From assembly GCF_001424705.1 (NCBI RefSeq), contig NZ_LMRA01000045.1, positions 163,501 through 227,500 on the forward strand: a DNA stretch of 64,000 nt, given 5' to 3'. The translations under genes and the position numbers were made by a program. A model generated the notes under the pieces. That model made no database searches and was not told the origin of the DNA. It worked only from the letters and a program-made list of their open reading frames with translations. This document shows, in pieces, positions 43,084-55,324 of this stretch (its first letter is position 1; each line of letters starts with the position of its first letter). This DNA is from Methylobacterium sp. Leaf465 (GTDB taxonomy: Bacteria > Pseudomonadota > Alphaproteobacteria > Rhizobiales > Beijerinckiaceae).

Positions 43084-43605
43084 ATGCGCTTTCCCCGTTC
43101 CGCCTCTCCGCGCCCGCCGCTCCGCCTCGGCGCGGGCGCCCTCGGCCTCGCCGTCCTGCTGGCGCTGGCCGGCTGCGGCACCCCCACCCTCCTCGCCCCC
43201 GACCAGCCCACCAGCCTCGTCATCCTGGACGAGCAGGCGGCCGCCGCCGCGATCTCGCGCTACCGGGCGCAGCACGGCCTCGGCCCGGTGGTGATCGATT
43301 CGAGCCTGATCCGGGCCGCTTCGTATCAGGCGGCCTCCAACGCGAAGGCCGGCCGCCTCAGCCACGAGATCGGCGGCACCTTCGATTCCCGCATGGCCCA
43401 GGCCGGCTTCGGCCGGAGTTACGCCGCGGAGAACCTCAGCGCCGGCTCGGCCACCTTCGACGAGGTGCTGGCCCGCTGGAAGGCCTCGAGCGAGCACAAC
43501 AAGAACATGCTGATCCCGCAGCTCCGGCGCATCGGCATCGCCCGCGTCGACGCGCCGGGCACCCGTTACAAGCGCTACTGGGCCCTGGTGATGGCCGGCG
43601 GCTGA
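43084..43605 (+). CDS. CAP/SCP-domain lipoprotein
   Basis: 173 residues. The N-terminus has a basic start, a hydrophobic stretch and lipobox LAGC (Cys31), so it is a likely lipoprotein. The CAP domain (about 50-170) has AISRYRAQHGLGPV, SYQAASNAKAGRLSHEIG with the conserved His, AENLSAGS with the conserved Glu, and EHNKNMLIPQLRRIGIA. The bacterial role of CAP proteins is largely unknown. It is monocistronic and converges with the decayed gene to its right. Confidence 0.9.
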   Translation: MRFPRSASPRPPLRLGAGALGLAVLLALAGCGTPTLLAPDQPTSLVILDEQAAAAAISRYRAQHGLGPVVIDSSLIRAASYQAASNAKAGRLSHEIGGTFDSRMAQAGFGRSYAAENLSAGSATFDEVLARWKASSEHNKNMLIPQLRRIGIARVDAPGTRYKRYWALVMAGG

Positions 43606-43649
43606 GACGTTGCGCACGTGCCTTCGCGGCCGGTGGCGCGGTGCCCCCT

Positions 43650-44305
43650 TCAGAGCGCCCCGGTCCGCGTCGCGGGTTCCGCCGCCTCGTGGGGCTGGGC
43701 GCGCGCCTGCGCGCCCTGGATCAGGCGCTCGCTGGTGAGCTTCAGGAAGGAGAAGCGAAATTCCGGGTTCTGGTCGTAGAGCTGCTTGACCTCCGAATCG
43801 GAGATCCGCAGGGCCTGCCCCGCCTCGACGCAGACCAGCGAGGCGGTCCGGGTGTTGCTCGGCGAGAGCAGCCCGAGCTCGCCGACGACCCCGCCGGCCC
43901 GCACCGCGATCCCGTATTCCGGAATGCGGAAGCGACCGCTCTCCACGTCGAACATCTCGCCCGCGTCATCACCCTGGCGGAAGACGGTCCGCCCCGCCCG
44001 GAAGCGGACCGCGCGGCCGAAGGGCCGGAGCCAGTCGAGGGAGAGGTCGCCCTCGGCCGCCGCCTCCCCCTGGCGCACGAGGCGCACCATCTGCCAGAGC
44101 CGATAGGCGTTGAAGGGGTCTGGATCGCCTCGGTGAGGACCACCGGTCAGCTCCCGATCAGCAGGCCCTAGGTGATGACGGCCACGCTGGCGACGAGGGC
44201 GATGATCCGCAGGGGGATCATGGTCGTCATCGCCGAGGCCGTGATGGTGAGGGCCGTGCCGGAATACCCGATGGCCTCGACCCCATCGATGCCGACCCCG
44301 GTCAT
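43650..44305 (-). pseudogene. Decayed membrane-anchored cyclic-nucleotide-binding protein gene
   Basis: Reading from ATG 44305, the N-terminus encodes two membrane segments with MIPLRIIALVASVAVIT. It is then broken by TAG at 44170-44168 where YG is expected, TGA at 44149-44147 where a Trp is expected before PVVLTEAIQ, and a one-base loss in the C-run at 44115-44118. After that shift the frame continues into FNAYRLWQMVRLVR and a cNMP-binding beta-roll (VFRQGDDAGEMFDVESG, GGVVGELGLLSP) to the stop at 43650. Intact relatives have the same helix-helix-cNMP layout. The present sequence cannot make the whole protein. Confidence 0.8.
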
Positions 44306-44332
44306 CGCAGGGTTCCGGCCGATCGCGCCTTC

Positions 44333-44620
44333 TCAGCCCCGCCCATCGTCGGCATCCGCCTCGGCGAGACCATCCTGCAGGGAGCGGATGATGGTTCGCA
44401 TCTCCGGCACCATGGCGATCGCCTTGGCGATGCGCTGCGCCTCCTCCCGGGTCATCGCGCCCGGGGTCGCATGGGCACCGGCCTCCTCCGAAAAGTAGGT
44501 CCAGGCCACGGCCAAGCCCTCTCCGTCCTCGACGCAGAAGCTTCCGTCCCGCTCGACCACGATCCAGGGCGGCGGGAATCCCCGGGCCGGCCTCGCGTGG
44601 ATCTCGGCATCGTCCGCCAC
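44333..44620 (-). CDS. Small hypothetical protein
   Basis: 95-residue soluble protein with PPPWIVVERDGSFCVEDGEG (a beta-hairpin-like segment) and AVAWTYFSEEAG, then TREEAQRIAKAIAMVPEM as a helix. This style of short protein is common in Methylobacterium and Bradyrhizobium. It lies 27 bp upstream of the decayed gene on the same strand and may share a promoter with it. Function unknown. Confidence 0.7.
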   Translation of the reverse strand: MADDAEIHARPARGFPPPWIVVERDGSFCVEDGEGLAVAWTYFSEEAGAHATPGAMTREEAQRIAKAIAMVPEMRTIIRSLQDGLAEADADDGRG

Positions 44621-44666
44621 GGGACACCTCAGCGTTGGGGCAAGGTCGCGATCGCCGCGTTGCGAC

Positions 44667-44742
44667 TGGTGGGCGGTGACGGGCTCGAACCGCCGACCCT
44701 CTCCGTGTAAAGGAGACGCTCTACCAACTGAGCTAACCGCCC
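44667..44742 (-). tRNA. tRNA-Val (TAC)
   Basis: 76-nt cloverleaf on the minus strand with encoded CCA: acceptor GGGCGGT/ACCGCCC, D arm AGCTCAGTTGGTAGAGC, anticodon loop TTTACAC (TAC), T arm GGCGG-TTCGAGC-CCGTC. Confidence 0.98.
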
Positions 44743-44838
44743 GGAGCGCCGGCCTTCGTCGCGCGGCGCGACGGCTTCGTAGCGGACGCGCGGGCGGGCG
44801 CGCAACCCCCTCCCCCGGCGGCCCTTGGGTCCGGGCAT

Positions 44839-44868
44839 GAAAAAGGCCCCGGCATGCCTGCCGGGGCC
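44839..44868 (-). terminator. Intrinsic terminator after lon
   Basis: GGCCCCGGCA-TGCC-TGCCGGGGCC, a perfect 10-bp stem followed on the minus strand by five T. It ends the tig-clpP-clpX-lon series. Confidence 0.9.
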
Positions 44869-44895
44869 TCGCTTCGGGTCAGAGTTGCATCGACC

Positions 44896-47322
<2,427 letters not shown>

Positions 47323-47426
47323 ATCGGACTTCCTCATGATGGACGCCGGGCAGTCACTCCTCCCAGGGAGCAAGCATCCTGCCAGGGGCCGACCGGGCCG
47401 CGAGGGGGTCGGAAGTGTCTTAAGGG

Positions 47427-47462
47427 ACGGTCTTGGAAGACAGTCTGGAAAACGGTCTTGGA
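47427..47462. repeat. Three 12-13 bp degenerate repeats in the lon leader
   Basis: ACGGTCTTGGA at 47427 and 47452 are identical; between them ACAGTCTGGA at 47440 is a degenerate third copy. They start 13 and 12 bp apart, about 105-140 bp upstream of the lon start. Confidence 0.6.
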
Positions 47463-47533
47463 CGGTGCGGCTGGTGGCGGGACACCGCACCTCAGGGGGT
47501 GAGCGTACGGCCGTCGCGCTGAGGCTTCAGATG

Positions 47534-47569
47534 GAAATCGGGGCGGATGGTTTCAAGCATCCGCCCCGA
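47534..47569 (-). terminator. Hairpin terminator between clpX and lon
   Basis: TCGGGGCGGATG and CATCCGCCCCGA form a perfect 12-bp stem with an 8-base loop, followed leftward by only three T. It is placed 37 bp after the clpX stop and may partly insulate lon. Confidence 0.75.
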
Positions 47570-47605
47570 GGCTCGACCCAGACCTGACGAGACCCGCGCG
47601 GGGCC

Positions 47606-48877
<1,272 letters not shown>

Positions 48878-49099
48878 ATCGGTCTCCGTTCGCGGGCATG
48901 GCGCCGGTCCGGGGCGCACACGCATCCTTCGAATTTAATGGCGTCCGCCTAAAGAAACAGTCACCTGCGCGCATCTGCCGACTTCGATCAGACTGGCGAT
49001 GCAAGCACGCGACCGCGACGGGATCAAGGCAGGCGCCCAAAAAGCGCCCCGCCTCGAAACGACGCGCCGGGTCGGACGGCCCGGCGGTCCCGGTCGGGC

Positions 49100-49729
49100 T
49101 TACGCGGCGACGGGCTCCGGCCGCTTCTGGATCACCTCGTCGATGAGCCCGAACTCCTTGGCGGCGTCGGCCGTCATGAAGTTGTCGCGCTCCAGTGCCT
49201 GGACGATGGTGTCGTAGTCGCGGCCGGTGTGCTTCACGTAGATCTCGTTGAGGCGCTTCTTGAGGGCCTCGATCTCGCGGGCATGGATCAGGATGTCGGT
49301 GGCCTGGCCCTGGAAGCCGCCGGAAGGCTGGTGGACCATGATCCGGGCGTTCGGCAGGGCGAAGCGGTGGCCGGGCTCGCCGGCGGTGAGCAGCAGCGAG
49401 CCCATCGACGCGGCCTGGCCGACGCAGAGCGTGGTCACGGGGCAGCGGATGAACTGCATGGTGTCGTAGATCGACAGGCCGGAGGTCACGACGCCGCCCG
49501 GCGAGTTGATGTAGAAGGAGATTTCCTTCTTGGGGTTCTCGGCCTCGAGGAACAGCAGCTGCGCGACGATCAGCGATGCGCCGTAATCCTCGACCGGGCC
49601 GGTCAGGAAGATGATGCGCTCGCGAAGCAGGCGCGAGTAGATGTCGAAGGCACGCTCACCGCGGCTCGACTGCTCGACCACCATGGGCACGAGCGCGCTG
49701 TTATAATAGTCGACCGGATCTCTCATCAT
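49100..49729 (-). CDS. clpP: ATP-dependent Clp protease proteolytic subunit ClpP
   Basis: Barrel-forming serine protease. 209 residues from ATG 49729; a GTG just upstream and an ATG just downstream are equally in frame. Catalytic Ser in GQAASMGSLLL, His in IMVHQPSGG, and the handle region GRDYDTIVQALERDNFM. N-terminal RDPVDYYNSALVPMVVEQ is the usual propeptide and axial region. It lies between tig and clpX. Confidence 0.97.
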   Translation of the reverse strand: MMRDPVDYYNSALVPMVVEQSSRGERAFDIYSRLLRERIIFLTGPVEDYGASLIVAQLLFLEAENPKKEISFYINSPGGVVTSGLSIYDTMQFIRCPVTTLCVGQAASMGSLLLTAGEPGHRFALPNARIMVHQPSGGFQGQATDILIHAREIEALKKRLNEIYVKHTGRDYDTIVQALERDNFMTADAAKEFGLIDEVIQKRPEPVAA

Positions 49730-49858
49730 CACGTGCCCCAGCTACAAGGGGTCCGGCCGCGCCGCGAATCGGGCGCGCACCGGACGTTTCAGCGAACTAC
49801 GGCGATGGTGAACATCGCCTTACTCTCGAGCCCGCCGCCCTCGTGGGAGCAGCCGGGC

Positions 49859-51307
49859 TCAATCGGCCTTGGCGACGGCGGGCAGGCCCTCGTCGGTTCC
49901 GGTCGAGGCGGACGCGTCGGTCGCGCTCTTCGTCTCGGACTGGCCCTCGGCACCCGCCTCGGCGTCGTCCTCGTCGGCGAACAGCACCTCCTTCGAGACC
50001 GGCTCCTCGGTGAGCGTCACCTGCGCGAGCACGTGGTCGACGACCTTCTCCTCGAAGATCGGCGCACGGAGCTCGGCGAGCGCCTGGGCGTTCTTGCGGT
50101 AGAAGTCCCAGACCTGCTGCTCCTGTCCGGGATACTGCCGCACCCGGGCGATCAGCGCCTGGTTCACCTCGTCGTCCGAGACCTTGATATCGGCCGTCTC
50201 ACCGACCTGTGCAAGCACCAAGCCGAGGCGGACGCGACGCTCGGCGATTTTGCGGTACTCGGCGGTCGCCTTCTCCTCGGTGGTGCCCTCGTCCTCGAAG
50301 GACTTCTCGCGGGACTTCAGGTCCTGCTCGACCTGGGCCCAGACGGCGGCGAATTCCTGGTGGACGAGGCTCGGGGGCAGTTCGAAGGCGTACTTCGTGT
50401 CGAGGGCGTCGAGCAGGTCCTTCTTGAGCTTGCGGCGGGACTGCGCCTCGAAGTCGCTGCCGATGGCGGTGGAGACCGCCTCCTTGAGCTTCTCGAGGGA
50501 CTCCATGCCGAAGGTCTTGGCGAGCTCGTCGTCGATCTTGGTCTCGCCCGGGGCCTGGATCGCCGTGACGGTCACGTCGAACTCGGCATCCTTGCCCGCG
50601 AGGTGGGCGGCGCCGTAGGCCTCCGGGAAGGTCGACTTCACGACGCGCTTGTCACCGACCTTGGCGCCGACGAGCTGCTCCTCGAAGCCGGGGATGAACG
50701 AGCCGGAGCCGAGCTCCAGGTCGATGCCCTCGCCCGTGCCGCCCTCGAACTCGGTGCCGTCGATGCGGCCGACGAAGTCGATGGTGACGCGGTCGCCGGT
50801 CTCGGCGGCGGCACCCTCCTCGCGGGGGGCGAAGGCGCGGTTGGAGGAGGCCATGCGGGTGATGGCCTCGTCGACCTCCGCGTCGGAGGGCTTGGCTACC
50901 TGCTTCGTCAGGCTGACGTCGGACAGGTCGACGAGCTCGAAGGTGGGCAGCACCTCGAGGGCGACGTTGAACGAGACGTCGTCCTTGGCGTCGAGGGCGC
51001 GCTCGACGATCGACTGCTCGCCGGGGAACTCGATCTTGGGCTCGAGGGCGAGCTTGAGGTTGTTCTCCGTGACGATCTTCTGGTTCGCCTCGTTGACGGC
51101 GTTCTGCAGCACGTCGGCCATGACCGAGCGGCCGTAGAGCTTGCGCAGATGCGCGACCGGCACCTTGCCGGGACGGAAGCCCTTGATCTGGGCCTTGTCC
51201 TTGAGGGTCGACAGCTCGCTGGTCAGGCGCTCCTCGAGCTCGTTCGCGGCGAGCAGGACCTGAAACTCGCGCTTCAGTCCCTGGGAGAGTGTCTCGGTCA
51301 CCTGCAT
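49859..51307 (-). CDS. tig: Trigger factor
   Basis: Ribosome-bound chaperone and prolyl isomerase. 482 residues from ATG 51307; upstream in-frame sequence crosses tRNA-Leu and is not coding. The N-terminal ribosome-binding domain has GFRPGKVPVAHLRKLYG (GFRxGxxP signature), the FKBP domain lies near 150-240 (GDRVTIDFVGRIDG), and the C-terminal helical arm ends in an acidic tail (about 435-482). First gene of tig-clpP-clpX-lon. Confidence 0.97.
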   Translation of the reverse strand: MQVTETLSQGLKREFQVLLAANELEERLTSELSTLKDKAQIKGFRPGKVPVAHLRKLYGRSVMADVLQNAVNEANQKIVTENNLKLALEPKIEFPGEQSIVERALDAKDDVSFNVALEVLPTFELVDLSDVSLTKQVAKPSDAEVDEAITRMASSNRAFAPREEGAAAETGDRVTIDFVGRIDGTEFEGGTGEGIDLELGSGSFIPGFEEQLVGAKVGDKRVVKSTFPEAYGAAHLAGKDAEFDVTVTAIQAPGETKIDDELAKTFGMESLEKLKEAVSTAIGSDFEAQSRRKLKKDLLDALDTKYAFELPPSLVHQEFAAVWAQVEQDLKSREKSFEDEGTTEEKATAEYRKIAERRVRLGLVLAQVGETADIKVSDDEVNQALIARVRQYPGQEQQVWDFYRKNAQALAELRAPIFEEKVVDHVLAQVTLTEEPVSKEVLFADEDDAEAGAEGQSETKSATDASASTGTDEGLPAVAKAD

Positions 51308-51481
51308 GGTCGTCTTTCCGCTGTCGTCCGTGTGATCGCGCAAATTCGGTTGGTCCCTCGCGGCCCGCTCCTGCGGGCCCCACGAGGTCGGCGCCGGAAC
51401 GATGCGCCGCCGGGGGCCGGCTTCGTGCAGCGGGCCGGCCGGCCATCGCACTGAGCCAATCCGTTCCCGATGGCGATGGAC

Positions 51482-51566
51482 TGGTGCGGGCGGAGGGGCT
51501 CGAACCCCCACGTCTTGCGACACTGGAACCTAAATCCAGCGCGTCTACCAGTTCCGCCACGCCCGC
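51482..51566 (-). tRNA. tRNA-Leu (TAG)
   Basis: 85-nt class II tRNA with a long variable arm and encoded CCA on the minus strand. Acceptor GCGGGCG/CGCCCGC, anticodon stem CTGGA/TCCAG around TTTAGGT (TAG). Confidence 0.97.
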
Positions 51567-51796
51567 AAGCGCCAACGCCCGGCGCGCTTTCCGCCGCCAG
51601 AGCGGGGTCCTATAGCACGCGCGCCACGGGCCGCAGCAAAAAAATCGGGGCCTGCCGCCGATCGCTCCCGGCATCGGCGACCGCCGCCGGGGGGCGATTT
51701 GGCGTCCGCCGAATCCGCATTCTACAAGCGCTGCCCGGACCGCGATCACCGCCTGGACGCGCGCCGCGCCCTGCCCTCCCCCGATGCCGAGGTTTC

Positions 51797-53266
51797 ATGC
51801 CGAACACCCGATCGCTCGTCCCGAACGATCCCGTCTCGGCCTCGCGCCGCGCCCTGCTGGGTGGCGTCGCGGCCCTGGCCCTGCTGCCCCGCGGCGCCCG
51901 TGCGCAGGGGACGAAGGCGCCGTCCGCCCCGGCTGCTTCCGGGCCCGCCCCGGCCGCTGCGGGCCCCGCCCGCACCCTGACGGCGGCCCCCGGCACCCTG
52001 CGCCTGAAACCTGAGCCGGCCGCCGCGACGCCGGTCTGGTCGTTCGACGGCCAGGCCGCGCCGCCCGTGGTGCGGATCCGGCTCGGCGAGACGGCGCGGC
52101 TGAAGGTCGAGAACAGGACGGACAAGCCGCTCAGCCTACACTGGCACGGGGTGCGCAACCAGAATCCCATGGACGGCGTCGGTGGCGTCACCCAGGCGCC
52201 GATCGCACCGGGCGCCGACTTCACCTACGCGTTCGTGCCGCCGGATGCCGGCACCTTCCTGATCCGTCCCCTGGTGGTCGGCGGCTCGAGCGAGCCCTCG
52301 GGCCGGGGCCTCGCCGGCGCCCTAGTGGTCGAGGAGGCCACGCCCCCGGCCGTGGACCAGGACCTGACCCTGCTGATGCAGGACTGGCGGCTCGACGACG
52401 CGACAACCCTGCTGCCCTTCGGCCAGCCGCTCTTCGCGGCGAGCTCGGGGCGCCTCGGCAGCCTCGTCACGCTGAACGGCGTGCCGGTGCCGGCCCCGAT
52501 CACGGCCCGTCCGGGCAGCCGCCTGCGGCTGCGCCTCGGCAACGTCTGCAACGCCCGCGGCACCCGCATCCGCTTCGACGGCGTGAAAGTCTACGTGCTG
52601 GCGGTCGACGGCCAGCCCACCGACACCTTCGAGCCTCTGCGCGCCACCCTGCCCTTCCCGCCCGGCACCCGCTACGACCTCATGCTCGACATGCCCACCG
52701 AGGCCGGCGCCAAGGGCGCGATCACGGCGCTGATCGGCAACGGCATCGCGCTCGCGACCCTCTCGACCACGGCGGAAGCCGCCGCACCGCCGCGACCGCC
52801 GATCGCCAAGATCGGCGACAATCCCCTGCTGCCGGCCGAGGTGAAGCTGCAGAACGCGGTCCGACGCGACATCACCCTCACGGGGGGCGCCCGCCTCGAC
52901 AAGGACAAGCCCGCCGCCGAGCCGGTCTATACCGGCGACCCGTCCCGGGTCTGGTCGGTGAACGGCGCCCCCGGCACGGCCGGGATGGCGCCGCTCTTCT
53001 CGGTCAAGCGCGGCCAGGTGGTGGTGCTGGCGATCCGGAACGAGACCGCCTTCCCGCAGTCGCTGCACCTGCACGGCCACGTCTTCCGGCTGCTCCACCC
53101 CCTCGACGACGGCTGGGAGCCCTACTGGCTCGACACCTTCCAGCTTCTCGAAGGCCGCACGGCGCGGATCGCCTTCAAGGCGGACAATCCGGGACGCTGG
53201 CTCATCAGCGCCACGGTGCTGGAGCGCTTCGACACCGGGCTCTGGACCCTGTTCGAGGTCACCTAG
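51797..53266 (+). CDS. Tat-exported multicopper oxidase homologue lacking copper ligands
   Basis: 489 residues; start ATG 51797. The N-terminus has a twin-arginine signal (SRRALLGG, ending near ARAQG). Three cupredoxin-like domains follow. First motif HWHG is intact (His115, His117). Second motif has GTFLIRPL where GTYWYHSH is usual. Third keeps HLHGH (His424, His426) but has Gln at the type-1 His. Fourth reads WLISATVLERFDTG in place of W-FHCHI-xH-xxG, so His-Cys-His and the last His are Ser-Ala-Thr and Arg. Oxidase activity is unlikely; it resembles FtsP/SufI in this respect. Confidence 0.85.
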   Translation: MPNTRSLVPNDPVSASRRALLGGVAALALLPRGARAQGTKAPSAPAASGPAPAAAGPARTLTAAPGTLRLKPEPAAATPVWSFDGQAAPPVVRIRLGETARLKVENRTDKPLSLHWHGVRNQNPMDGVGGVTQAPIAPGADFTYAFVPPDAGTFLIRPLVVGGSSEPSGRGLAGALVVEEATPPAVDQDLTLLMQDWRLDDATTLLPFGQPLFAASSGRLGSLVTLNGVPVPAPITARPGSRLRLRLGNVCNARGTRIRFDGVKVYVLAVDGQPTDTFEPLRATLPFPPGTRYDLMLDMPTEAGAKGAITALIGNGIALATLSTTAEAAAPPRPPIAKIGDNPLLPAEVKLQNAVRRDITLTGGARLDKDKPAAEPVYTGDPSRVWSVNGAPGTAGMAPLFSVKRGQVVVLAIRNETAFPQSLHLHGHVFRLLHPLDDGWEPYWLDTFQLLEGRTARIAFKADNPGRWLISATVLERFDTGLWTLFEVT

Positions 53267-54768
53267 GCCCCGAGCAGCGCGCGGAGAACCTCGGGCATCC
53301 TCTCCGGCAGGTCCTCGGCGATCAGGCCCGGCCCGTGGCGCAGACCCGCATCGCCGTGGAGCCAGACCGCCGCGGCCGCCGCCTCGAACGGGTCCATCCC
53401 CTGGGCCAGGAGCCCGGCGACGAGGCCGGCCAGGACGTCGCCGGCGCCAGCGGTGCCGAGATAGGGCGTGCCGTGATCGTTGATGGCGGCCCGGCCATCG
53501 GGGGCGGCGACGACCGTATCGGCGCCCTTGAGGACCACGACGGCGCCGGCCAGAGCAGCGGCGCGGCGGGCGCGCGTCAGCTTGTCCGCCTCCGGATCGA
53601 CCGCGTCCGTACCTTCGAACAAGCGGGCGAACTCGCCCTCGTGCGGCGTCAGCACCGCGGCGGACCCGCCATCGCAGAGGTGGGCCCCCAGGAGGGCGGC
53701 CTGCCCCGTGAAGCTCGTCAGGGCGTCGGCGTCGAGGACGAGGGTGCGCCCCGCCGCGGCCGCCACCGCCACGAGATCGCGGGTGGCCGCGCCGATTCCG
53801 AGGCCCGGGCCGGCCAGGACCACGTTGAGGCGCTCGTCCACGAGGAGGTCGTCGAGGTCGTCGGCGCTGTCGCAGGCGCGCAGCATGATGGCGGTGCAAT
53901 GGGCGGCGTTCTCCGCCAGGGCCGCGCTCGGCGAGACCAGGGTGACGAGGCCGGCGCCCACGCGCAGCGCGGCGCGGGCCGCCATCCGGGCCGCCCCCGT
54001 GCGATAGGCGGGGCCGGAGAGGACGAGGGCGTGCCCGCGCGTGTACTTGTGGCTCGCGGCACTCAGCCGCGGGAAGGCCGCGTCCCAGAGGCCCGGGCCG
54101 TTGCGCCAGGACGGCGCGTCTCCGGCCAGGCCCGCCTCCAGCGCGTCCGCGCCGGTCCCGATCTCGGCCACCCGCAGGGTGCCGCAATGGCTCCGTCCGG
54201 GCTGGAGCAGGTGTCCGGGCTTCAGGGCCACGAAGGTGACGGTCTCGGTCGCCAGCACCGCGACGCCGCGCACGGCGCCGGTGTCGCCGTCGATCCCGCT
54301 GGGCACGTCGACGGCGAGGACGGGGCAAACGGCCTGCCCGAGCCGGTTCACCAGGGCGGCGACGTCCCCCTCGAGATCGCGTGCGAGACCTGCGCCGAAC
54401 AGGGCGTCGACGACGAGGCCGTAGGCCGAGAGATCGCCGACCGCCGAAAGCGCGAGCACCGGTCCAATCCAGGCCTTCGCCGCCTCGGCCGCATCGCCGG
54501 ACAACGCCGCGGGCGGCACCAGCCCGGCAAGGTCGACCGGATGGCCGGCCTCGACGAGGCGGCGGGCCGCCACGTAGCCGTCGCCGCCGTTGTTGCCGGG
54601 TCCGCACAGGACGAGGATGCGCGCACCCGCCCCGGCCAGCACGCGGGCCCGCTCCGCCACGGCGGCCCCGGCCCGCTCCATCAGGGCGAGGCCGGGGGTT
54701 CCGGCCGTTATCGCGGCTGCATCGACCCGGCGCATCGCCTCGACGTTGAGCAGATGCAGGGTGGTCAT
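53263..54768 (-). CDS. nnr: Bifunctional NAD(P)HX epimerase / ADP-dependent dehydratase
   Basis: Repairs hydrated NADH and NADPH. 501 residues from ATG 54768, with AAGGA 8 bases upstream. The N-terminal epimerase (YjeF-N, about 1-210) has GPGNNGGDGYVAARRL and DVPSGIDGDTG. The C-terminal kinase-fold dehydratase (about 225-500) has VLSGPAYRTGAA, LTPHEGEFARLF and GTAGAGDVLAGLVAGLL. Its stop codon overlaps the stop of the multicopper homologue within CCTAGG. Divergent from glnB. Confidence 0.94.
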   Translation of the reverse strand: MTTLHLLNVEAMRRVDAAAITAGTPGLALMERAGAAVAERARVLAGAGARILVLCGPGNNGGDGYVAARRLVEAGHPVDLAGLVPPAALSGDAAEAAKAWIGPVLALSAVGDLSAYGLVVDALFGAGLARDLEGDVAALVNRLGQAVCPVLAVDVPSGIDGDTGAVRGVAVLATETVTFVALKPGHLLQPGRSHCGTLRVAEIGTGADALEAGLAGDAPSWRNGPGLWDAAFPRLSAASHKYTRGHALVLSGPAYRTGAARMAARAALRVGAGLVTLVSPSAALAENAAHCTAIMLRACDSADDLDDLLVDERLNVVLAGPGLGIGAATRDLVAVAAAAGRTLVLDADALTSFTGQAALLGAHLCDGGSAAVLTPHEGEFARLFEGTDAVDPEADKLTRARRAAALAGAVVVLKGADTVVAAPDGRAAINDHGTPYLGTAGAGDVLAGLVAGLLAQGMDPFEAAAAAVWLHGDAGLRHGPGLIAEDLPERMPEVLRALLGA

Positions 54769-54985
54769 GGGGGATTCCTTCTGGAATGCGCGCCGGGATG
54801 TCTGCCGGCTGCTCGTCTGGGGCTCATGAAACGGCCTCAGGCCCGCCATCCGCTCAAACGATTTGCGGCACCTGCATGTTTGTTGTGCAGTTTTCCGCCC
54901 TCACCGAACAAATCGGCGTGGCGAAGGCGGGACGGCGATGATACCAACGATGGATCAAGAAGCATCGAGGTCAGGCCCGCCCGGC

Positions 54986-55324
54986 ATGAAGAAGATCGAA
55001 GCGATCATCAAGCCTTTCAAACTGGACGAGGTGAAGGAAGCTCTGCAGGAGGTCGGCCTCCAGGGCATCACCGTGATCGAGGCGAAGGGTTTCGGACGCC
55101 AGAAGGGCCACACCGAACTCTATCGCGGGGCCGAGTACGTGGTCGACTTCCTGCCCAAGGTGAAGCTCGAGATCGTCCTGTCGGATGCCCTCGTGGAGGG
55201 CGCCGTCGAGGCGATCCGCAAGTCGGCCCAGACCGGGCGCATCGGCGACGGCAAGATCTTCGTTTCGACCATCGAGGAAGCCATCCGCATCCGCACCGGC
55301 GAGACCGGGACCGACGCGATCTGA
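54986..55324 (+). CDS. glnB: Nitrogen regulatory protein P-II
   Basis: 112-residue PII signal protein that senses 2-oxoglutarate and ATP/ADP and reports nitrogen status. The start MKKIEAIIKPFKLDEVKEAL is the conserved one; an upstream in-frame ATG at 54950 is less likely. The T-loop has GHTELYRGAEY with the uridylylation Tyr, and the C-terminus has GRIGDGKIFVS. It is followed by glnA after 468 bp, the usual alphaproteobacterial glnB-glnA order. An AT-richer leader at 54850-54920 fits a promoter. Confidence 0.96.
   Translation: MKKIEAIIKPFKLDEVKEALQEVGLQGITVIEAKGFGRQKGHTELYRGAEYVVDFLPKVKLEIVLSDALVEGAVEAIRKSAQTGRIGDGKIFVSTIEEAIRIRTGETGTDAI

Noticed and set aside
42561..43223. Minus-strand open frame across the tRNA-Asp genes with a GLEPATSGVTGRHSNRLSYAR-like protein text split over the tRNA.
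   Set aside because: This is the antisense translation of tRNA sequence, a common false gene.
47323..47605. Heat-shock sigma-32 promoter for lon.
   Set aside because: No CTTGAA-N16-18-CCTAT-like pair could be identified in the leader by eye.
54850..54985. Sigma-54 promoter and NtrC site upstream of glnB.
   Set aside because: CGGCAC-CTGCA-TGTT resembles a sigma-54 element but lacks the -12 TTGC, and the GCAC/GTGC arms have the wrong spacing for NtrC.
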